Positions 14,581 to 23,220 are shown, counted from the stretch's first letter. The stretch: DNA of 64,000 bases from a virus (IMGVR_UViG_3300042261_000762:1-64000); one strand, 5' to 3'. Translations and numbers: made by a program. The notes: generated by a model not told the origin, from the letters alone.

Positions 14581-15201
14581 ATGGACATAGATAAACAAGT
14601 TAGAGGAACTAGAATTATTCTGGAAGAAGCAAAGGAAAGAAGAATAATTCTTAATAAACTCATAGATATTGCAAATGATTATGGTTTTCAAGAAATCACT
14701 TTACCTAGTTTAGAATTATCTGAAATTTACGTAGATAAAGCGGGTGAAGAAATTCTAAATCAAATGTACACATTTAAAGACAAAGGAGATAGAAATCTAT
14801 GTCTTAGACCAGAAGGAACAGCAACAATTCAATTATTGGCTAATAAATATTGGAAAACGCAAAAAGATATTAAACTTTGGTATTTTGAAAAATGTTGGAG
14901 ATATGAAAGACCACAATCGGGAAGATATAGAGAGTTTTATCAATTTGGTGTTGAATGGTTAAATCCAAGAGAAGATGTAACTCCTACATTGATTGAAATG
15001 GCTAAAAAGATGATAGAAACTAAAACAAATGAATATACTATTTCTGAATCTGTTAAAAGAGGATTATCATATTACACAGGAGGAGTTGGTTTTGAAATTT
15101 CTGTAGATAAATTAGGTGCTCAAAAACAAGTTTGCGGAGGAGGATCATATAAAGAAGGAATAGGATTTGCTTTGGGGTTCGATAGATTAATGTTATGTTA
15201 A
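14581..15201 (+). CDS. hisS: Miniature histidyl-tRNA synthetase (catalytic core only)
   Basis: A class II synthetase of 206 residues, under half the usual length (about 420). Motif 2 appears as EKCWRYERPQSGRYREFYQF, the histidine-A motif as RGLSYYTGG, and motif 3 as GGGSYKEGIGFALGFDRL at the C-terminus. The anticodon-binding domain and the insertion domain are missing, so recognition must rely on the acceptor end (G-1:C73). Two tRNA-His genes and His codons in leader 1 are in the same cluster. Confidence 0.9.
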   Translation: MDIDKQVRGTRIILEEAKERRIILNKLIDIANDYGFQEITLPSLELSEIYVDKAGEEILNQMYTFKDKGDRNLCLRPEGTATIQLLANKYWKTQKDIKLWYFEKCWRYERPQSGRYREFYQFGVEWLNPREDVTPTLIEMAKKMIETKTNEYTISESVKRGLSYYTGGVGFEISVDKLGAQKQVCGGGSYKEGIGFALGFDRLMLC

Positions 15202-15206
15202 AGTGT

Positions 15207-15238
15207 AAAAATGCTAGATTATCATCTAGCATTTTTTT
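15207..15238 (+). terminator. Intrinsic terminator of tRNA cluster 1
   Basis: AAAATGCTAGAT/ATCTAGCATTTT stem with a TATC loop and T run, six bases after the hisS stop. Confidence 0.9.
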
Positions 15239-15306
15239 TATTTAGATTGAATGGTGTTTTTCTAAACAATTGAATATTTTATTCATATATCTAAAAAAAT
15301 GCACAA

Positions 15307-15768
15307 ATGGAACTTAAAGAAATAATTGAATTATCTAATAATTTAGCTACAGAAAAAGGGTTCTGGCAAGATTATGATAACCTTCTTAAGACTATGAAAG
15401 GTCTTCCAAAACATTTCAATCAAGAAAAAATTGATAGGATAAAATTAGCTTTTTATAATGAAAAAATATCTTTAGTATCTTCTGAACTAGGAGAAGCTAC
15501 AGAAGCCATGAGAACTAATAAATATTGCATATTAGATGATCAAGGCATACAAAACATGGTAGATTTGTTAAAGGAAGAAAAAGCTGAATTTAAGTATCAA
15601 GGAGCTTATATTACTCATATTAAAGATACTTTTCAAGATGAAATAGCAGATTCTTTTATAAGATTATGTGATCTATGTAGTAAAATGGACATAGATATTG
15701 AAAAGTTTATAATGTTAAAACTACAATATAATAAAAGTAGAGATTCCAAACATGGGAAACGCTTTTAA
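15307..15768 (+). CDS. MazG-like nucleotide pyrophosphohydrolase
   Basis: A 153-residue all-helical protein. SSELGEATEAMR (about residues 58-69) carries the E-x-x-E metal site, and DEIADSFIRLCDLC (about residues 117-130) the second E/D site; the tail YNKSRDSKHGKRF is typical of phage MazG-like proteins. These hydrolyse (d)NTPs and have been linked to ppGpp control and nucleotide pool cleaning. First gene of a new plus-strand run. Confidence 0.85.
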   Translation: MELKEIIELSNNLATEKGFWQDYDNLLKTMKGLPKHFNQEKIDRIKLAFYNEKISLVSSELGEATEAMRTNKYCILDDQGIQNMVDLLKEEKAEFKYQGAYITHIKDTFQDEIADSFIRLCDLCSKMDIDIEKFIMLKLQYNKSRDSKHGKRF

Positions 15769-15784
15769 AAAATAATAATTGAAT

Positions 15785-16495
15785 ATGAATTTAATAGATA
15801 AAAATTTATGGAATTATGAATTTCCCTGGGGCACTACTGGTTCTCCATTTTTCTGCAGTTCTCAAAAGGAACTTGTAACATGGGATAATAACGGCAGTGT
15901 TATTTTCAATGTAGGATACGATTCTACCAACCTTTATAAAGGTTGGTATAAAGACAATAATTGGAACACTGTGTATGCTTATACTCAATACGCTAATAGC
16001 TTGTGCATTACTAAAGATCAATATGGTTTTGGGACATATGAAATGGTTTGTAGATTGCCAAATTTCAGAGGATCTTGGCCTGCTTTTTGGTTTATAGATA
16101 TATTGGACTCTAAAACACAAGGCGGAATGGGAATTCCACCCGAAATAGATGTTTTCGAACATTTTAGAAAAGATAGTTGTTTAACTAGATTTCATGTTAC
16201 AACTACATATCACGGAGGACCAACTTATGAAGATGATTGGATGAAACAGAAAGCAAAATATAGTTTATGTCCTGTTGATAAAAATGATATGAAATTTAAG
16301 TTAATATGGAATGAAAATAGTTTTTCTGTTTATGTTAATGATAGAAAAACTTTACAAATTGACAAAGATAGTAGTGTTGGATTTCCTTATAAACCAATGA
16401 ACGTGATAATGAATTCTGGAATTGGTAATTGGGAACCGGATGTTAGTAAATTTTCTCCATTTGTAGTTAAATCATTAACTTATGATCCAGCTTAA
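15785..16495 (+). CDS. GH16 family glycoside hydrolase
   Basis: About 236 residues forming a laminarinase/beta-glucanase jelly roll. The catalytic E-x-D-x-x-E signature is visible as PPEIDVFEHF, preceded by LPNFRGSWPAFWF, a hallmark of GH16. No signal peptide, so it may be a virion enzyme that digests host capsular glucan or galactan. The ATG was preferred over an in-frame TTG two codons upstream. Confidence 0.9.
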   Translation: MNLIDKNLWNYEFPWGTTGSPFFCSSQKELVTWDNNGSVIFNVGYDSTNLYKGWYKDNNWNTVYAYTQYANSLCITKDQYGFGTYEMVCRLPNFRGSWPAFWFIDILDSKTQGGMGIPPEIDVFEHFRKDSCLTRFHVTTTYHGGPTYEDDWMKQKAKYSLCPVDKNDMKFKLIWNENSFSVYVNDRKTLQIDKDSSVGFPYKPMNVIMNSGIGNWEPDVSKFSPFVVKSLTYDPA

Positions 16496-16523
16496 AATAT
16501 TTTTTTATTAAATTAATATTTGT

Positions 16524-16531
16524 TAATTTTG
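16524..16531 (+). promoter_or_regulatory. Host-type promoter core TAATTTTG
   Basis: Preceded by TTTTTTTATTAAATT; five bases before the next start codon, so the transcript would be almost leaderless. Confidence 0.45.
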
Positions 16532-16535
16532 TATA

Positions 16536-16937
16536 ATGGCATTTAAAGTATCCATATTAGAAACTCCCGAATTGATGTTAGAATCTCTTATTGAGGATAC
16601 ATTCAATAATAAAGTAGAATGGATAACTGATAAGATGGATCATGGCAATAAAAGCACCGCTATAATCACAATATCAGGCACCATTAAATTCTTAAAATTT
16701 ACTTTTTATGAAATGGGTACTGCATCTTTTATAAAAACAGAATTTTATAAAGGACCAAATATAGATTCAGTTGAATTCGAATCTATTAATGCTCAAAAAG
16801 AAAGAGAAAGATTAGTACGATTAGCTAGTGCTATCAGGAGACAAAATGATATTAGAAGCAGTAGTGAAGATTATAAATTAATGAGAAGAAATAAAACTAT
16901 AGCCGAAATAAGGCGAAAATTATTAATAAAAAATTAA
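16536..16937 (+). CDS. Hypothetical protein (133 aa)
   Basis: Soluble alpha/beta protein beginning MAFKVSILETPELMLESL and ending in a basic helical tail (RRNKTIAEIRRKLLIKN). It may be distantly related to the gene at 9625. About 140 bases after it contain a short start-less frame (EEHSHKEYYENYEEKW) that could be a gene remnant. Confidence 0.65.
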   Translation: MAFKVSILETPELMLESLIEDTFNNKVEWITDKMDHGNKSTAIITISGTIKFLKFTFYEMGTASFIKTEFYKGPNIDSVEFESINAQKERERLVRLASAIRRQNDIRSSSEDYKLMRRNKTIAEIRRKLLIKN

Positions 16938-17078
16938 AATATATCATGATTTTGCATGATTTTAAATTATGAGTTGAGGAACATTCACATAAAGAATATT
17001 ATGAAAATTATGAAGAAAAATGGAGAAATTTAATAATATCAACATCTTGGGTTAAACCATATTTAGTAGAAAATAAAA

Positions 17079-17525
17079 ATGAATAAGATAAACATAAAAA
17101 ATAAGAAAGCATTTTTCAATTATGAAGTAATTGAAAAAGAAACAGCTGGTATAGTATTAGTAGGAACTGAAGTTAAATCTATAATATCAGGAAATATTAG
17201 TTTTACTGATGCTTATTGTGATTTTGTCAACGACGAATTGTGGTTGAAAAATTTTCATATAAGCGAGTATGATAAAGCTCTTGATAATCATGAAACTAAG
17301 AGAGATCGTAAACTTTTGTTAACCAAAAATCAATTGAATAAATTTAGAAAAAAATTCGAAGAAAAAGGGTTAACAATAGTACCTCTTGTTATATTTACTA
17401 ATCCTAAAGGACTTATCAAAATGGACATAGCTCTTGTTAGAGGGAAAAAGCAATATGATAAAAGAAATTCTATAAAGGAGAAGGATATTGATAGAGAAGT
17501 TAATATGAAAATTAAAAATTATTGA
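17079..17525 (+). CDS. smpB: SsrA-binding protein SmpB
   Basis: A 148-residue SmpB, close to the bacterial length. KKAFFNYEVIEKETAGIVLVGTEVKSI is the N-terminal OB-fold signature, LKNFHISEYDKA matches the HI-PY region, RKLLLTKNQL and EKGLTIVPLVIF follow, and the C-terminus ALVRGKKQYDKRNSIKEKD is the decoding-centre tail. It delivers tmRNA to stalled ribosomes. No tmRNA gene is recognisable here, so it may partner with host tmRNA or an unidentified phage RNA. Confidence 0.95.
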   Translation: MNKINIKNKKAFFNYEVIEKETAGIVLVGTEVKSIISGNISFTDAYCDFVNDELWLKNFHISEYDKALDNHETKRDRKLLLTKNQLNKFRKKFEEKGLTIVPLVIFTNPKGLIKMDIALVRGKKQYDKRNSIKEKDIDREVNMKIKNY

Positions 17526-17526
17526 T

Positions 17527-17754
17527 ATGAAAGGATTCGAATTTGAAAAACGCGATTGGGATAGTTTTCATGATATTATATTAGAGGCTACTTGGGAAAC
17601 TTCCAAATTAGATTTGAACGAAGATGAATTAAAAAAACTATTCGAAGAACTCCCAGAATATCTTAAAAAAGACGTATATCATTGGGGTATGAGTGACACA
17701 GTAGTTGGTGATAATATTTATGTTTGGTATAGAAAAGAAAAATTACAGAAATGA
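17527..17754 (+). CDS. Hypothetical acidic protein (75 aa)
   Basis: Starts one base after the smpB stop. A small acidic protein (GFEFEKRDWDSFHDIILEA) with no recognised motif; probably co-transcribed with smpB. Confidence 0.65.
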   Translation: MKGFEFEKRDWDSFHDIILEATWETSKLDLNEDELKKLFEELPEYLKKDVYHWGMSDTVVGDNIYVWYRKEKLQK

Positions 17755-17981
17755 TGGAATACTATTACCCAATTTTTAGTTTAATTTTTTTCTTTATTCT
17801 TTTTATAGCCTTGCTGTTATATCTTATAACAAGGGACAATAGAACATACAATCAAAGTTATAATCGTAATGTTTATAAACAAAAGAAACCAGTTAAAAAA
17901 TCCGTTGAAGTTCCTATAAAAGCTATAAGAGTTAAAAAGGAAGTAATCGAAATGGAAGAAGAAATAATCTTAAATAAATGA
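17751..17981 (+). CDS. Small single-pass membrane protein (76 aa)
   Basis: ATG overlaps the previous stop by four bases. One transmembrane helix (YPIFSLIFFFILFIALLLYL, residues about 6-25) followed by a basic then acidic tail. Unknown role. Confidence 0.7.
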   Translation: MMEYYYPIFSLIFFFILFIALLLYLITRDNRTYNQSYNRNVYKQKKPVKKSVEVPIKAIRVKKEVIEMEEEIILNK

Positions 17982-18901
17982 GCAGTAAAAAATATTTTAT
18001 AAAACTTATAGAGAAATCTGTAGAGATAGCAAAAACTTACGGATTTGAAATATCCATAGAAGAGGCATTAGAGAAATGGAGCGAACCTCATAGATATTGG
18101 CATGTTATAAACCATCTAATAGATATGATTGAAGGAATAGACGAACTATTCAAAGAAAATAAGATTTCCGAAAAAGAATATCATATTCTCATAATTGCTG
18201 CCATATTCCACGATATTGTATATGACCCAAAAAGAAATGACAACGAAGAAAAAAGTGTTGAATATATGTTATCAACATTTAAGGGAGACATGAACGGTGA
18301 CGTAGAAAAGATAATTGAAATCATACTTGATACAAAAACACATGATTCAAAAAATGGAATAACAAAGAAATTCAATAAATTAGACACATGTATTCTAGAC
18401 GCCCCTTTTATTGATATGTTAGATTGGGAAAACAAAATATACAACGAATACAAATGGGCTGGATGGAAACAATATAAAAAAGGAAGAATCAAGTTCTTAT
18501 TGTCTAGTATTCAATCACATCCTCATAACGTATTAAATATTAAAAATTTAATAGATTATGTAGAAAAAAAGGAGCCTAAAGTTGGTATTTGTTATTATGA
18601 AATAGATAAACTCCCACCTATTAATGAGTTCATTATAAATAACAATAGGATAAATAGTTTATTCGATATTATCACTGTTGTTATTGTTTATAATAAAGAC
18701 AACTATGATAAAAATAAGATAAAAGAATATGGAGTTTGTTCTGATTATGAATTTGTTGCTCTGAGTGAAGATTCTTTTATTGGGTTTTTCAATAAACAGA
18801 GTGGTAATGTTTTTGTTGTAAAAGATATGAAATTAGTTGGAGAATATAATAAAGATATAGATTCCCAGATAAAAGAAAAAAATAAATTTTTCTACGGATA
18901 A
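17978..18901 (+). CDS. HD-domain metal-dependent phosphohydrolase
   Basis: A 307-residue protein overlapping the previous gene by four bases. The N-terminal 200 residues match small HD hydrolases: SEPHRYWHVINHLIDMI provides the first His ligands, IAAIFHDIVYDPKRNDNEEKS the central HD and downstream acidic residues. The last 100 residues form a separate alpha/beta domain of unknown kind. The substrate, probably a nucleotide or other phosphate ester, cannot be told from sequence. Confidence 0.8.
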   Translation: MSSKKYFIKLIEKSVEIAKTYGFEISIEEALEKWSEPHRYWHVINHLIDMIEGIDELFKENKISEKEYHILIIAAIFHDIVYDPKRNDNEEKSVEYMLSTFKGDMNGDVEKIIEIILDTKTHDSKNGITKKFNKLDTCILDAPFIDMLDWENKIYNEYKWAGWKQYKKGRIKFLLSSIQSHPHNVLNIKNLIDYVEKKEPKVGICYYEIDKLPPINEFIINNNRINSLFDIITVVIVYNKDNYDKNKIKEYGVCSDYEFVALSEDSFIGFFNKQSGNVFVVKDMKLVGEYNKDIDSQIKEKNKFFYG

Positions 18902-18933
18902 AAAGTTTATTTTTTTATTTGAATAAATTATTT

Positions 18934-18941
18934 TATCTTTG
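18934..18941 (+). promoter_or_regulatory. Host-type promoter core TATCTTTG
   Basis: TTTTTTATTTG lies about 25 bases upstream. It lies just before the next start codon and argues for the ATG at 18954 over the upstream TTG. Confidence 0.6.
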
Positions 18942-18953
18942 TACTTGTATTCG

Positions 18954-19130
18954 ATGAAAATGTTAAATATTAAAAATCTCGAAAATAAAATAAAATTGTA
19001 TCTCATAAAACGCAAGTTGAAGAATGAGATGCGTAAGTTATATTTACACGCTAATTTTAAAGAATATTATACTGTAAAAGGACAGAAATTTATTTTAGAA
19101 GATCCATTTGGTGAAGAAAACTGGGATTAA
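18954..19130 (+). CDS. Small basic protein ending in DPFGEENWD
   Basis: A 58-residue, highly basic, helical protein (NLENKIKLYLIKRKLKNEM) that ends exactly with the DPYGEExW-type motif. The motif is therefore its C-terminus. Function unknown. Confidence 0.6.
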   Translation: MKMLNIKNLENKIKLYLIKRKLKNEMRKLYLHANFKEYYTVKGQKFILEDPFGEENWD

Positions 19131-19131
19131 A

Positions 19132-19218
19132 ATGCAATCGATTAGAAATATTTGGAATTCCATTAAAGAAAGAAAGAAGAAGTTAATACAACATAGTTTC
19201 ATCTATTGTTTATTATGA
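19132..19218 (+). CDS. Possible tiny basic peptide (28 aa)
   Basis: ATG frame MQSIRNIWNSIKERKKKLIQ overlapping nothing and following the previous stop by one base. It is short and without support beyond its position. Confidence 0.3.
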   Translation: MQSIRNIWNSIKERKKKLIQHSFIYCLL

Positions 19219-19279
19219 TAATAAAATTATTTTTATATTAAATTTTATATACATTTTTTCTAGTGTATTTTTAAGTACA

Positions 19280-19380
19280 ATGTTAATAAAAAAGGATTCT
19301 TTTTATATAACTTAAAAAAAATTAAAGGACAAATAATTTCACAAGTAGATCCTTACGGTGAAGAAAACTGGAATATTTAA
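19280..19380 (+). pseudogene. DPYGEE-tag gene fragment
   Basis: ATG frame MLIKKDSFYIT stops at a run of A. Beyond it the shifted frame reads IKGQIISQVDPYGEENWNI and then stops. It looks like a frameshifted small gene whose C-terminus carried the motif. Confidence 0.45.
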
Positions 19381-19399
19381 CAATTAAAATTTTATAGAT

Positions 19400-19942
19400 A
19401 TGGTATCAATGTTTATTCCTAACGAACTTGCTGTGAAAGAGTATGAAAAGGATACTCAAAGGCTTATTAACATTTTAAGGAATAGTGATAGTAAATTTAA
19501 GGATACTCCTGAAGACAAAATTCATTTTGCCTACAGTTTATCTTTTTTCAAAAACAAAGGGGAATACACTCCTGAGTATTATGAAAATCTTTATCAAATG
19601 AAATTTGATGAAAGATACGAAGAAGAAGTAAAGAAAGCCAGAGTTAGTCTGTCAATGACAGCTGGATATTTCTACATTTCAGATAGAGTTGATGGTGTTT
19701 CAGAGTCCGTGAAAAACGCTCTGAAAATGATTACTGCCCAGAAAATGATCAATGAGCAGGCGAGAATCACAGAAAAGACTGGTGAAGAAAACGAAGAAGT
19801 TTTGAAGTCTATTCCAATTCCAAAAGAAGAGCAGAAACCTATGACTTTACAGGAACAGCTTGAGAAAGCTATTCAGGAAGAGGATTATATGGAGGCGGCT
19901 AGAATTAGGGACGAAATGAAAAAGACACACGAAAACGCTTAA
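19400..19942 (+). CDS. Hypothetical protein with C-terminal UVR-like motif
   Basis: A 180-residue helical protein. The C-terminal LQEQLEKAIQEEDYMEAARI followed by RDEMKK matches the UVR motif of UvrB/UvrC and ClpC/McsA, which mediates protein-protein contacts. The upstream part has no recognised domain. Codon use is slightly less AT-biased than that of its neighbours. Confidence 0.7.
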   Translation: MVSMFIPNELAVKEYEKDTQRLINILRNSDSKFKDTPEDKIHFAYSLSFFKNKGEYTPEYYENLYQMKFDERYEEEVKKARVSLSMTAGYFYISDRVDGVSESVKNALKMITAQKMINEQARITEKTGEENEEVLKSIPIPKEEQKPMTLQEQLEKAIQEEDYMEAARIRDEMKKTHENA

Positions 19943-19946
19943 TCCA

Positions 19947-20186
19947 ATGATAAAGGACGATAAAGAATATATTTATTGGTTAAAGATATTAAGAAATAAT
20001 AAGATAAGCAAAGAAACTTGGTCTCAATTAAGTGAAGAAGAAGCTTCTACTTTCTTAAATAAAATCAGAGAATTAAGAGAATATTACTACGATAATAAAA
20101 GTAGATTCACCTTAGAAAAAAGATTGAAAAAATATAAACACCTATTATCAATAGATCCTTATGGTGAAGAAGATTGGGATAATTAA
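19947..20186 (+). CDS. Small protein ending in DPYGEEDWDN
   Basis: A 79-residue basic helical protein. The last ten residues are the recurring motif, as in the gene at 18954. Similar architecture (basic helices, then terminal motif) suggests the two share a role. Confidence 0.65.
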   Translation: MIKDDKEYIYWLKILRNNKISKETWSQLSEEEASTFLNKIRELREYYYDNKSRFTLEKRLKKYKHLLSIDPYGEEDWDN

Positions 20187-20198
20187 AAATATAAAGTT

Positions 20199-20630
20199 AT
20201 GAAAGTTGGAGATATAGTAAAACCCATTAGAAATACATGTAATCACGCCTATATTATTGGTAGAAAATATGAGATTACTGCTCAATATGTTAATGGTGGT
20301 GGTGGACCTATATACTGGTCTTTGAGAGATGTAGAAAATGGTACCGTTAACGGTACTTATATAGCAGAAGCAGATTTGGCTCTTTTCTCTCTCAATAGAA
20401 AAGAAATAGAGAATAAAATTAAAGAAATGGAAATAGAGATAGATAAAAATAAGAAAATGATTGAATATCTCGAAACCGAAAATAAAGATGAAGTTGATTC
20501 CAATGAGTTCTTCGCTTGGTACATAGTACGAATTATGGAATCTGAAGATCCTCGTAGAAAAGAAAGAGTATCAAAACTATTAAATTCTATCAGTAATAAT
20601 ATTAATTTTGATCAAATAATTTCAAGATAA
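20199..20630 (+). CDS. SH3/KOW-like protein, tandem copy 1
   Basis: A 143-residue protein starting MKVGDIVKPIRNTCNHAYII, a compact beta domain of the 'VGDIV' kind, followed by a coiled coil (about residues 68-95, KEIENKIKEMEIEIDKNKKM) and a helical tail. The next gene is a clear tandem duplicate. Confidence 0.75.
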   Translation: MKVGDIVKPIRNTCNHAYIIGRKYEITAQYVNGGGGPIYWSLRDVENGTVNGTYIAEADLALFSLNRKEIENKIKEMEIEIDKNKKMIEYLETENKDEVDSNEFFAWYIVRIMESEDPRRKERVSKLLNSISNNINFDQIISR

Positions 20631-20642
20631 AAAATTAAAACT

Positions 20643-21071
20643 ATGAAAATTGGAGATATTGTAAAACCAGTTGCTAATACTGTTGGACATAATTATATTA
20701 TAGGAAAAAAGTACGCGATAGCAAATCCATATAATAATGGAGGTGGAATAGCTTGTTGGTATCTTAGAGATCTGGAAACAGGAATTAACGGCACATCTTA
20801 TATTGCAGAAACTGATTTGGCGCTATTCTCTCTAAATAAGAAGGAATTAGATGATAGAATTAAAAAGATGGAATTCGAGATAGAAAGGGATAAGAAAATG
20901 ATGGAATATCTTGAATCAGAGAATAAGGATGAAGTTGATTCTACAGAATTCTTCGCTTGGTATATCGTTCAGATTATGGAATCTACTGATCCAAAAAAGA
21001 AAGAAAAAATTAGTAAACTTCTGAATTCGGTTAATAACAACGTTAATATTGATAATATTTTAACAAGATAA
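20643..21071 (+). CDS. SH3/KOW-like protein, tandem copy 2
   Basis: A 142-residue paralogue of the previous gene, alike over its whole length (MKIGDIVKPVANTVGHNYII; coiled coil; EFFAWYIVQIMESTDP). The pair has diverged moderately in DNA but conserves the beta domain and the EFFAWYIV helix, so both copies are probably functional. Confidence 0.75.
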   Translation: MKIGDIVKPVANTVGHNYIIGKKYAIANPYNNGGGIACWYLRDLETGINGTSYIAETDLALFSLNKKELDDRIKKMEFEIERDKKMMEYLESENKDEVDSTEFFAWYIVQIMESTDPKKKEKISKLLNSVNNNVNIDNILTR

Positions 21072-21075
21072 AAGA

Positions 21076-21801
21076 ATGAAATCATCTTTAATTTCCAAAG
21101 ACTTAAAAACTATTCTTGCTAACTTTGGCATCTTGACTATTATATCAGAAGATATGGATTATCTTGACGCCAAAGATGAATCTACTATCACTTACATGCC
21201 AATAGATAAAGTTAGTAGATCGTTAGAATCGGGGAAAGACCCGTGGACTGCTACTAGTAGAGTAGCTATGAAGGTTGGTAGATTTTTCAATAAAATTCTT
21301 TTCATTGAAGATTCTAAAATTGAAAACTTAGCCAATAGATTTAAGACTTTTTATAAAATATCGAAAGGTGATTTTAGTGAAATATTTACTATAGTTCACG
21401 GTGAAGATATTAGATTCTGGTACAACGTGGCTAATTATGTACCAGGTGGGGGTTCTTTGAACTCGTCTTGTATGAGGGGAGCAACAACTCAGTTAGATTT
21501 ATACGTGGAAAATCCTGATGTTGTTAAATTACTTATTATGACAGAAAATAACAAATTATCGGGTAGGGCTCTCATGTGGACAACAGATAGAGGAGTTTAT
21601 ATTGATCGCCCATATTGTAGATATGATACTGATCAGCATATGTATAAGAAATACGCAGAGCATTTTAAGTATCATAGTTTCTATACCAGAACTGGGGCAA
21701 TCCAGGCTAGGGCTAGGTTACGAAAAACGTATGATAGCGCGCATAAACCTTATCTGGATTCTATGCAACTTAATGGTAGAGACATTACAGTATTTTTATA
21801 A
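21076..21801 (+). CDS. Conserved large-phage protein of unknown function (241 aa)
   Basis: Contains GGGSLNSSCMRGATTQLDLYVENPD and KLSGRALMWTTDRGVYIDRPYCRYDTDQH, in segments I recognise from unannotated proteins of T4-like and jumbo phages (an 'SCMR ... GRAL ... DR-Y' signature). No function is known to me. It lies four bases after the tandem pair. Confidence 0.7.
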   Translation: MKSSLISKDLKTILANFGILTIISEDMDYLDAKDESTITYMPIDKVSRSLESGKDPWTATSRVAMKVGRFFNKILFIEDSKIENLANRFKTFYKISKGDFSEIFTIVHGEDIRFWYNVANYVPGGGSLNSSCMRGATTQLDLYVENPDVVKLLIMTENNKLSGRALMWTTDRGVYIDRPYCRYDTDQHMYKKYAEHFKYHSFYTRTGAIQARARLRKTYDSAHKPYLDSMQLNGRDITVFL

Positions 21802-21834
21802 AAATCCTTTTTAATTTTTAATATATAGTCGAGT

Positions 21835-22365
21835 ATGATTAAAAAGTACTCGACTTATATTTTCGAAGCTGTGAAAACACCAATAGAAGATAACGTATTA
21901 TTGAATTATAATCAATGGTATCAGGACAACTACGATGCGTTTAAGACTGATATTATTGATGAACTCAAAAATAAATTAGTCGGTAAGACTATTTATATTG
22001 ACGGTAAGTATCAAAAACCCTACAGGAATTATAGACCTGGAGAAAAAAGGGAAGAAGATCCTTTAGATATTGAGATTATTTATAAAGGTAAAAATGTCAA
22101 ACGTCTTTATAAAATTAAAGTCAAAGATGTACAATATGATGGTAGTCATACAAGAGAAGTACAGTGTGTTGAATTAATTGATGAAGATGGAAATAGATTT
22201 AAGTTAAAAAGAATAGTTACTAAAGAACAATATGATAGATTCGCTAAAAAAGCGGAGGGGGCATTAAAAGAAATCGAAGAAAAGAAAAGAAAGAAAGAAG
22301 AATTACGATTGAAACATGTGCATCACGATCCATATGGAGAAGAATTATGGGAGGATGATGATTGA
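21835..22365 (+). CDS. Targeting-sequence protein ending in DPYGEELW
   Basis: A 176-residue protein with the N-terminal MIKKYSTYIFEA sequence (F/Y spacing then x-E, like a T4 capsid-targeting sequence), a basic beta-rich middle, a coiled-coil tail and the C-terminal HDPYGEELWEDDD. A phage-type promoter core (TTAATATATAG) is 10 bases before the start, which fits late expression. It is probably a virion-internal protein. Confidence 0.75.
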   Translation: MIKKYSTYIFEAVKTPIEDNVLLNYNQWYQDNYDAFKTDIIDELKNKLVGKTIYIDGKYQKPYRNYRPGEKREEDPLDIEIIYKGKNVKRLYKIKVKDVQYDGSHTREVQCVELIDEDGNRFKLKRIVTKEQYDRFAKKAEGALKEIEEKKRKKEELRLKHVHHDPYGEELWEDDD

Positions 22366-22386
22366 TGGTAAAAATAAAGAAAATTA

Positions 22387-22737
22387 ATGATAACTGAATT
22401 TGAAAATTTTTTAAATGAGAAAGTTCTAATTCCGGATGAAACTCGTATTCTTAAAGAACTAGATGGTGCTAAATTCCTAAATGTAGAATATATCAATAAC
22501 GATGAAGGATGGGGAATTACTTATAGTAAAAATGGTAAAACTGGATCTATTGGTGGTTTTAATTTTAATGAAGATGTACACGAATTTTTAATTTCTCACA
22601 ATATAGATTATAGTGGAAGATCAGGATATGAGTATATGAGAAAACACAGAGCCGATCAAAAAAAGATACCATTTGATAGATACCAAAAAGATTTAATGCT
22701 GAATGGCATACCTGATGATATGCTAGAAGACTTCTAA
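22387..22737 (+). CDS. Targeting-sequence protein (116 aa)
   Basis: Begins MITEFENFLNEKV, a good F-x-x-F-x-x-E match. The rest is a small alpha/beta domain (GWGITYSKNGKTGSIGGFNF) with no recognised family. Likely packaged with the neighbours. Confidence 0.7.
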   Translation: MITEFENFLNEKVLIPDETRILKELDGAKFLNVEYINNDEGWGITYSKNGKTGSIGGFNFNEDVHEFLISHNIDYSGRSGYEYMRKHRADQKKIPFDRYQKDLMLNGIPDDMLEDF

Positions 22738-22754
22738 AAAAGAATAAAAATGAA

Positions 22755-23159
22755 ATGATTAAAAAATTATATGAATTTCGTCCAGCAGAGATAATGGAAC
22801 CAATTACTAAGAAAAAAAGAGTTCCTGAAGAAGATAGCGGTGATTATTTCTTAATTACATGGCACGAAGGTGGAGACGAAATACATTTTCTTATGATGGA
22901 TATGATTCATTATGAGACTGTTGATAAATCTATAAGTGAACTTCTAAGAAGAGATGACCCTAAAGTTAAAAAATGGTCGGAAATAATATCAGATAAACAA
23001 AATTTTGCAGAGAATTTTTTAAGATTTTGTTATAAAAGTCAAACTTACCCAAAAGGTAGAAATAAAGATTTTTGGTTACAATCATATTGTAGTGATAAAT
23101 GGATATATAATGACTATAATATAGAAAGAATAATTTATATTCCAGAATTTGGTCAATAA
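22755..23159 (+). CDS. Targeting-sequence-like protein (134 aa)
   Basis: Begins MIKKLYEFRPAEI, a weaker match to the targeting pattern. Contains WHEGGDEIHFLMMDMIHYET, and a Trp-rich C-terminal part. Unknown function. A host-type promoter follows its stop. Confidence 0.65.
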   Translation: MIKKLYEFRPAEIMEPITKKKRVPEEDSGDYFLITWHEGGDEIHFLMMDMIHYETVDKSISELLRRDDPKVKKWSEIISDKQNFAENFLRFCYKSQTYPKGRNKDFWLQSYCSDKWIYNDYNIERIIYIPEFGQ

Positions 23160-23184
23160 ATTTTTTTATTAACGGAAATATTAT

Positions 23185-23192
23185 TACTTTTG
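23185..23192 (+). promoter_or_regulatory. Host-type promoter core TACTTTTG
   Basis: Preceded by TTTTTTTATTAACG; drives the two structured RNAs that follow. Confidence 0.65.
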
Positions 23193-23209
23193 TATTAGAT
23201 AAATGAGTG

Positions 23210-23220
23210 AAGTTCTTTTA
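23210..23220 (+). promoter_or_regulatory. boxA-like motif
   Basis: AAGTTCTTTTA directly in front of the first closing helix. Confidence 0.45.
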
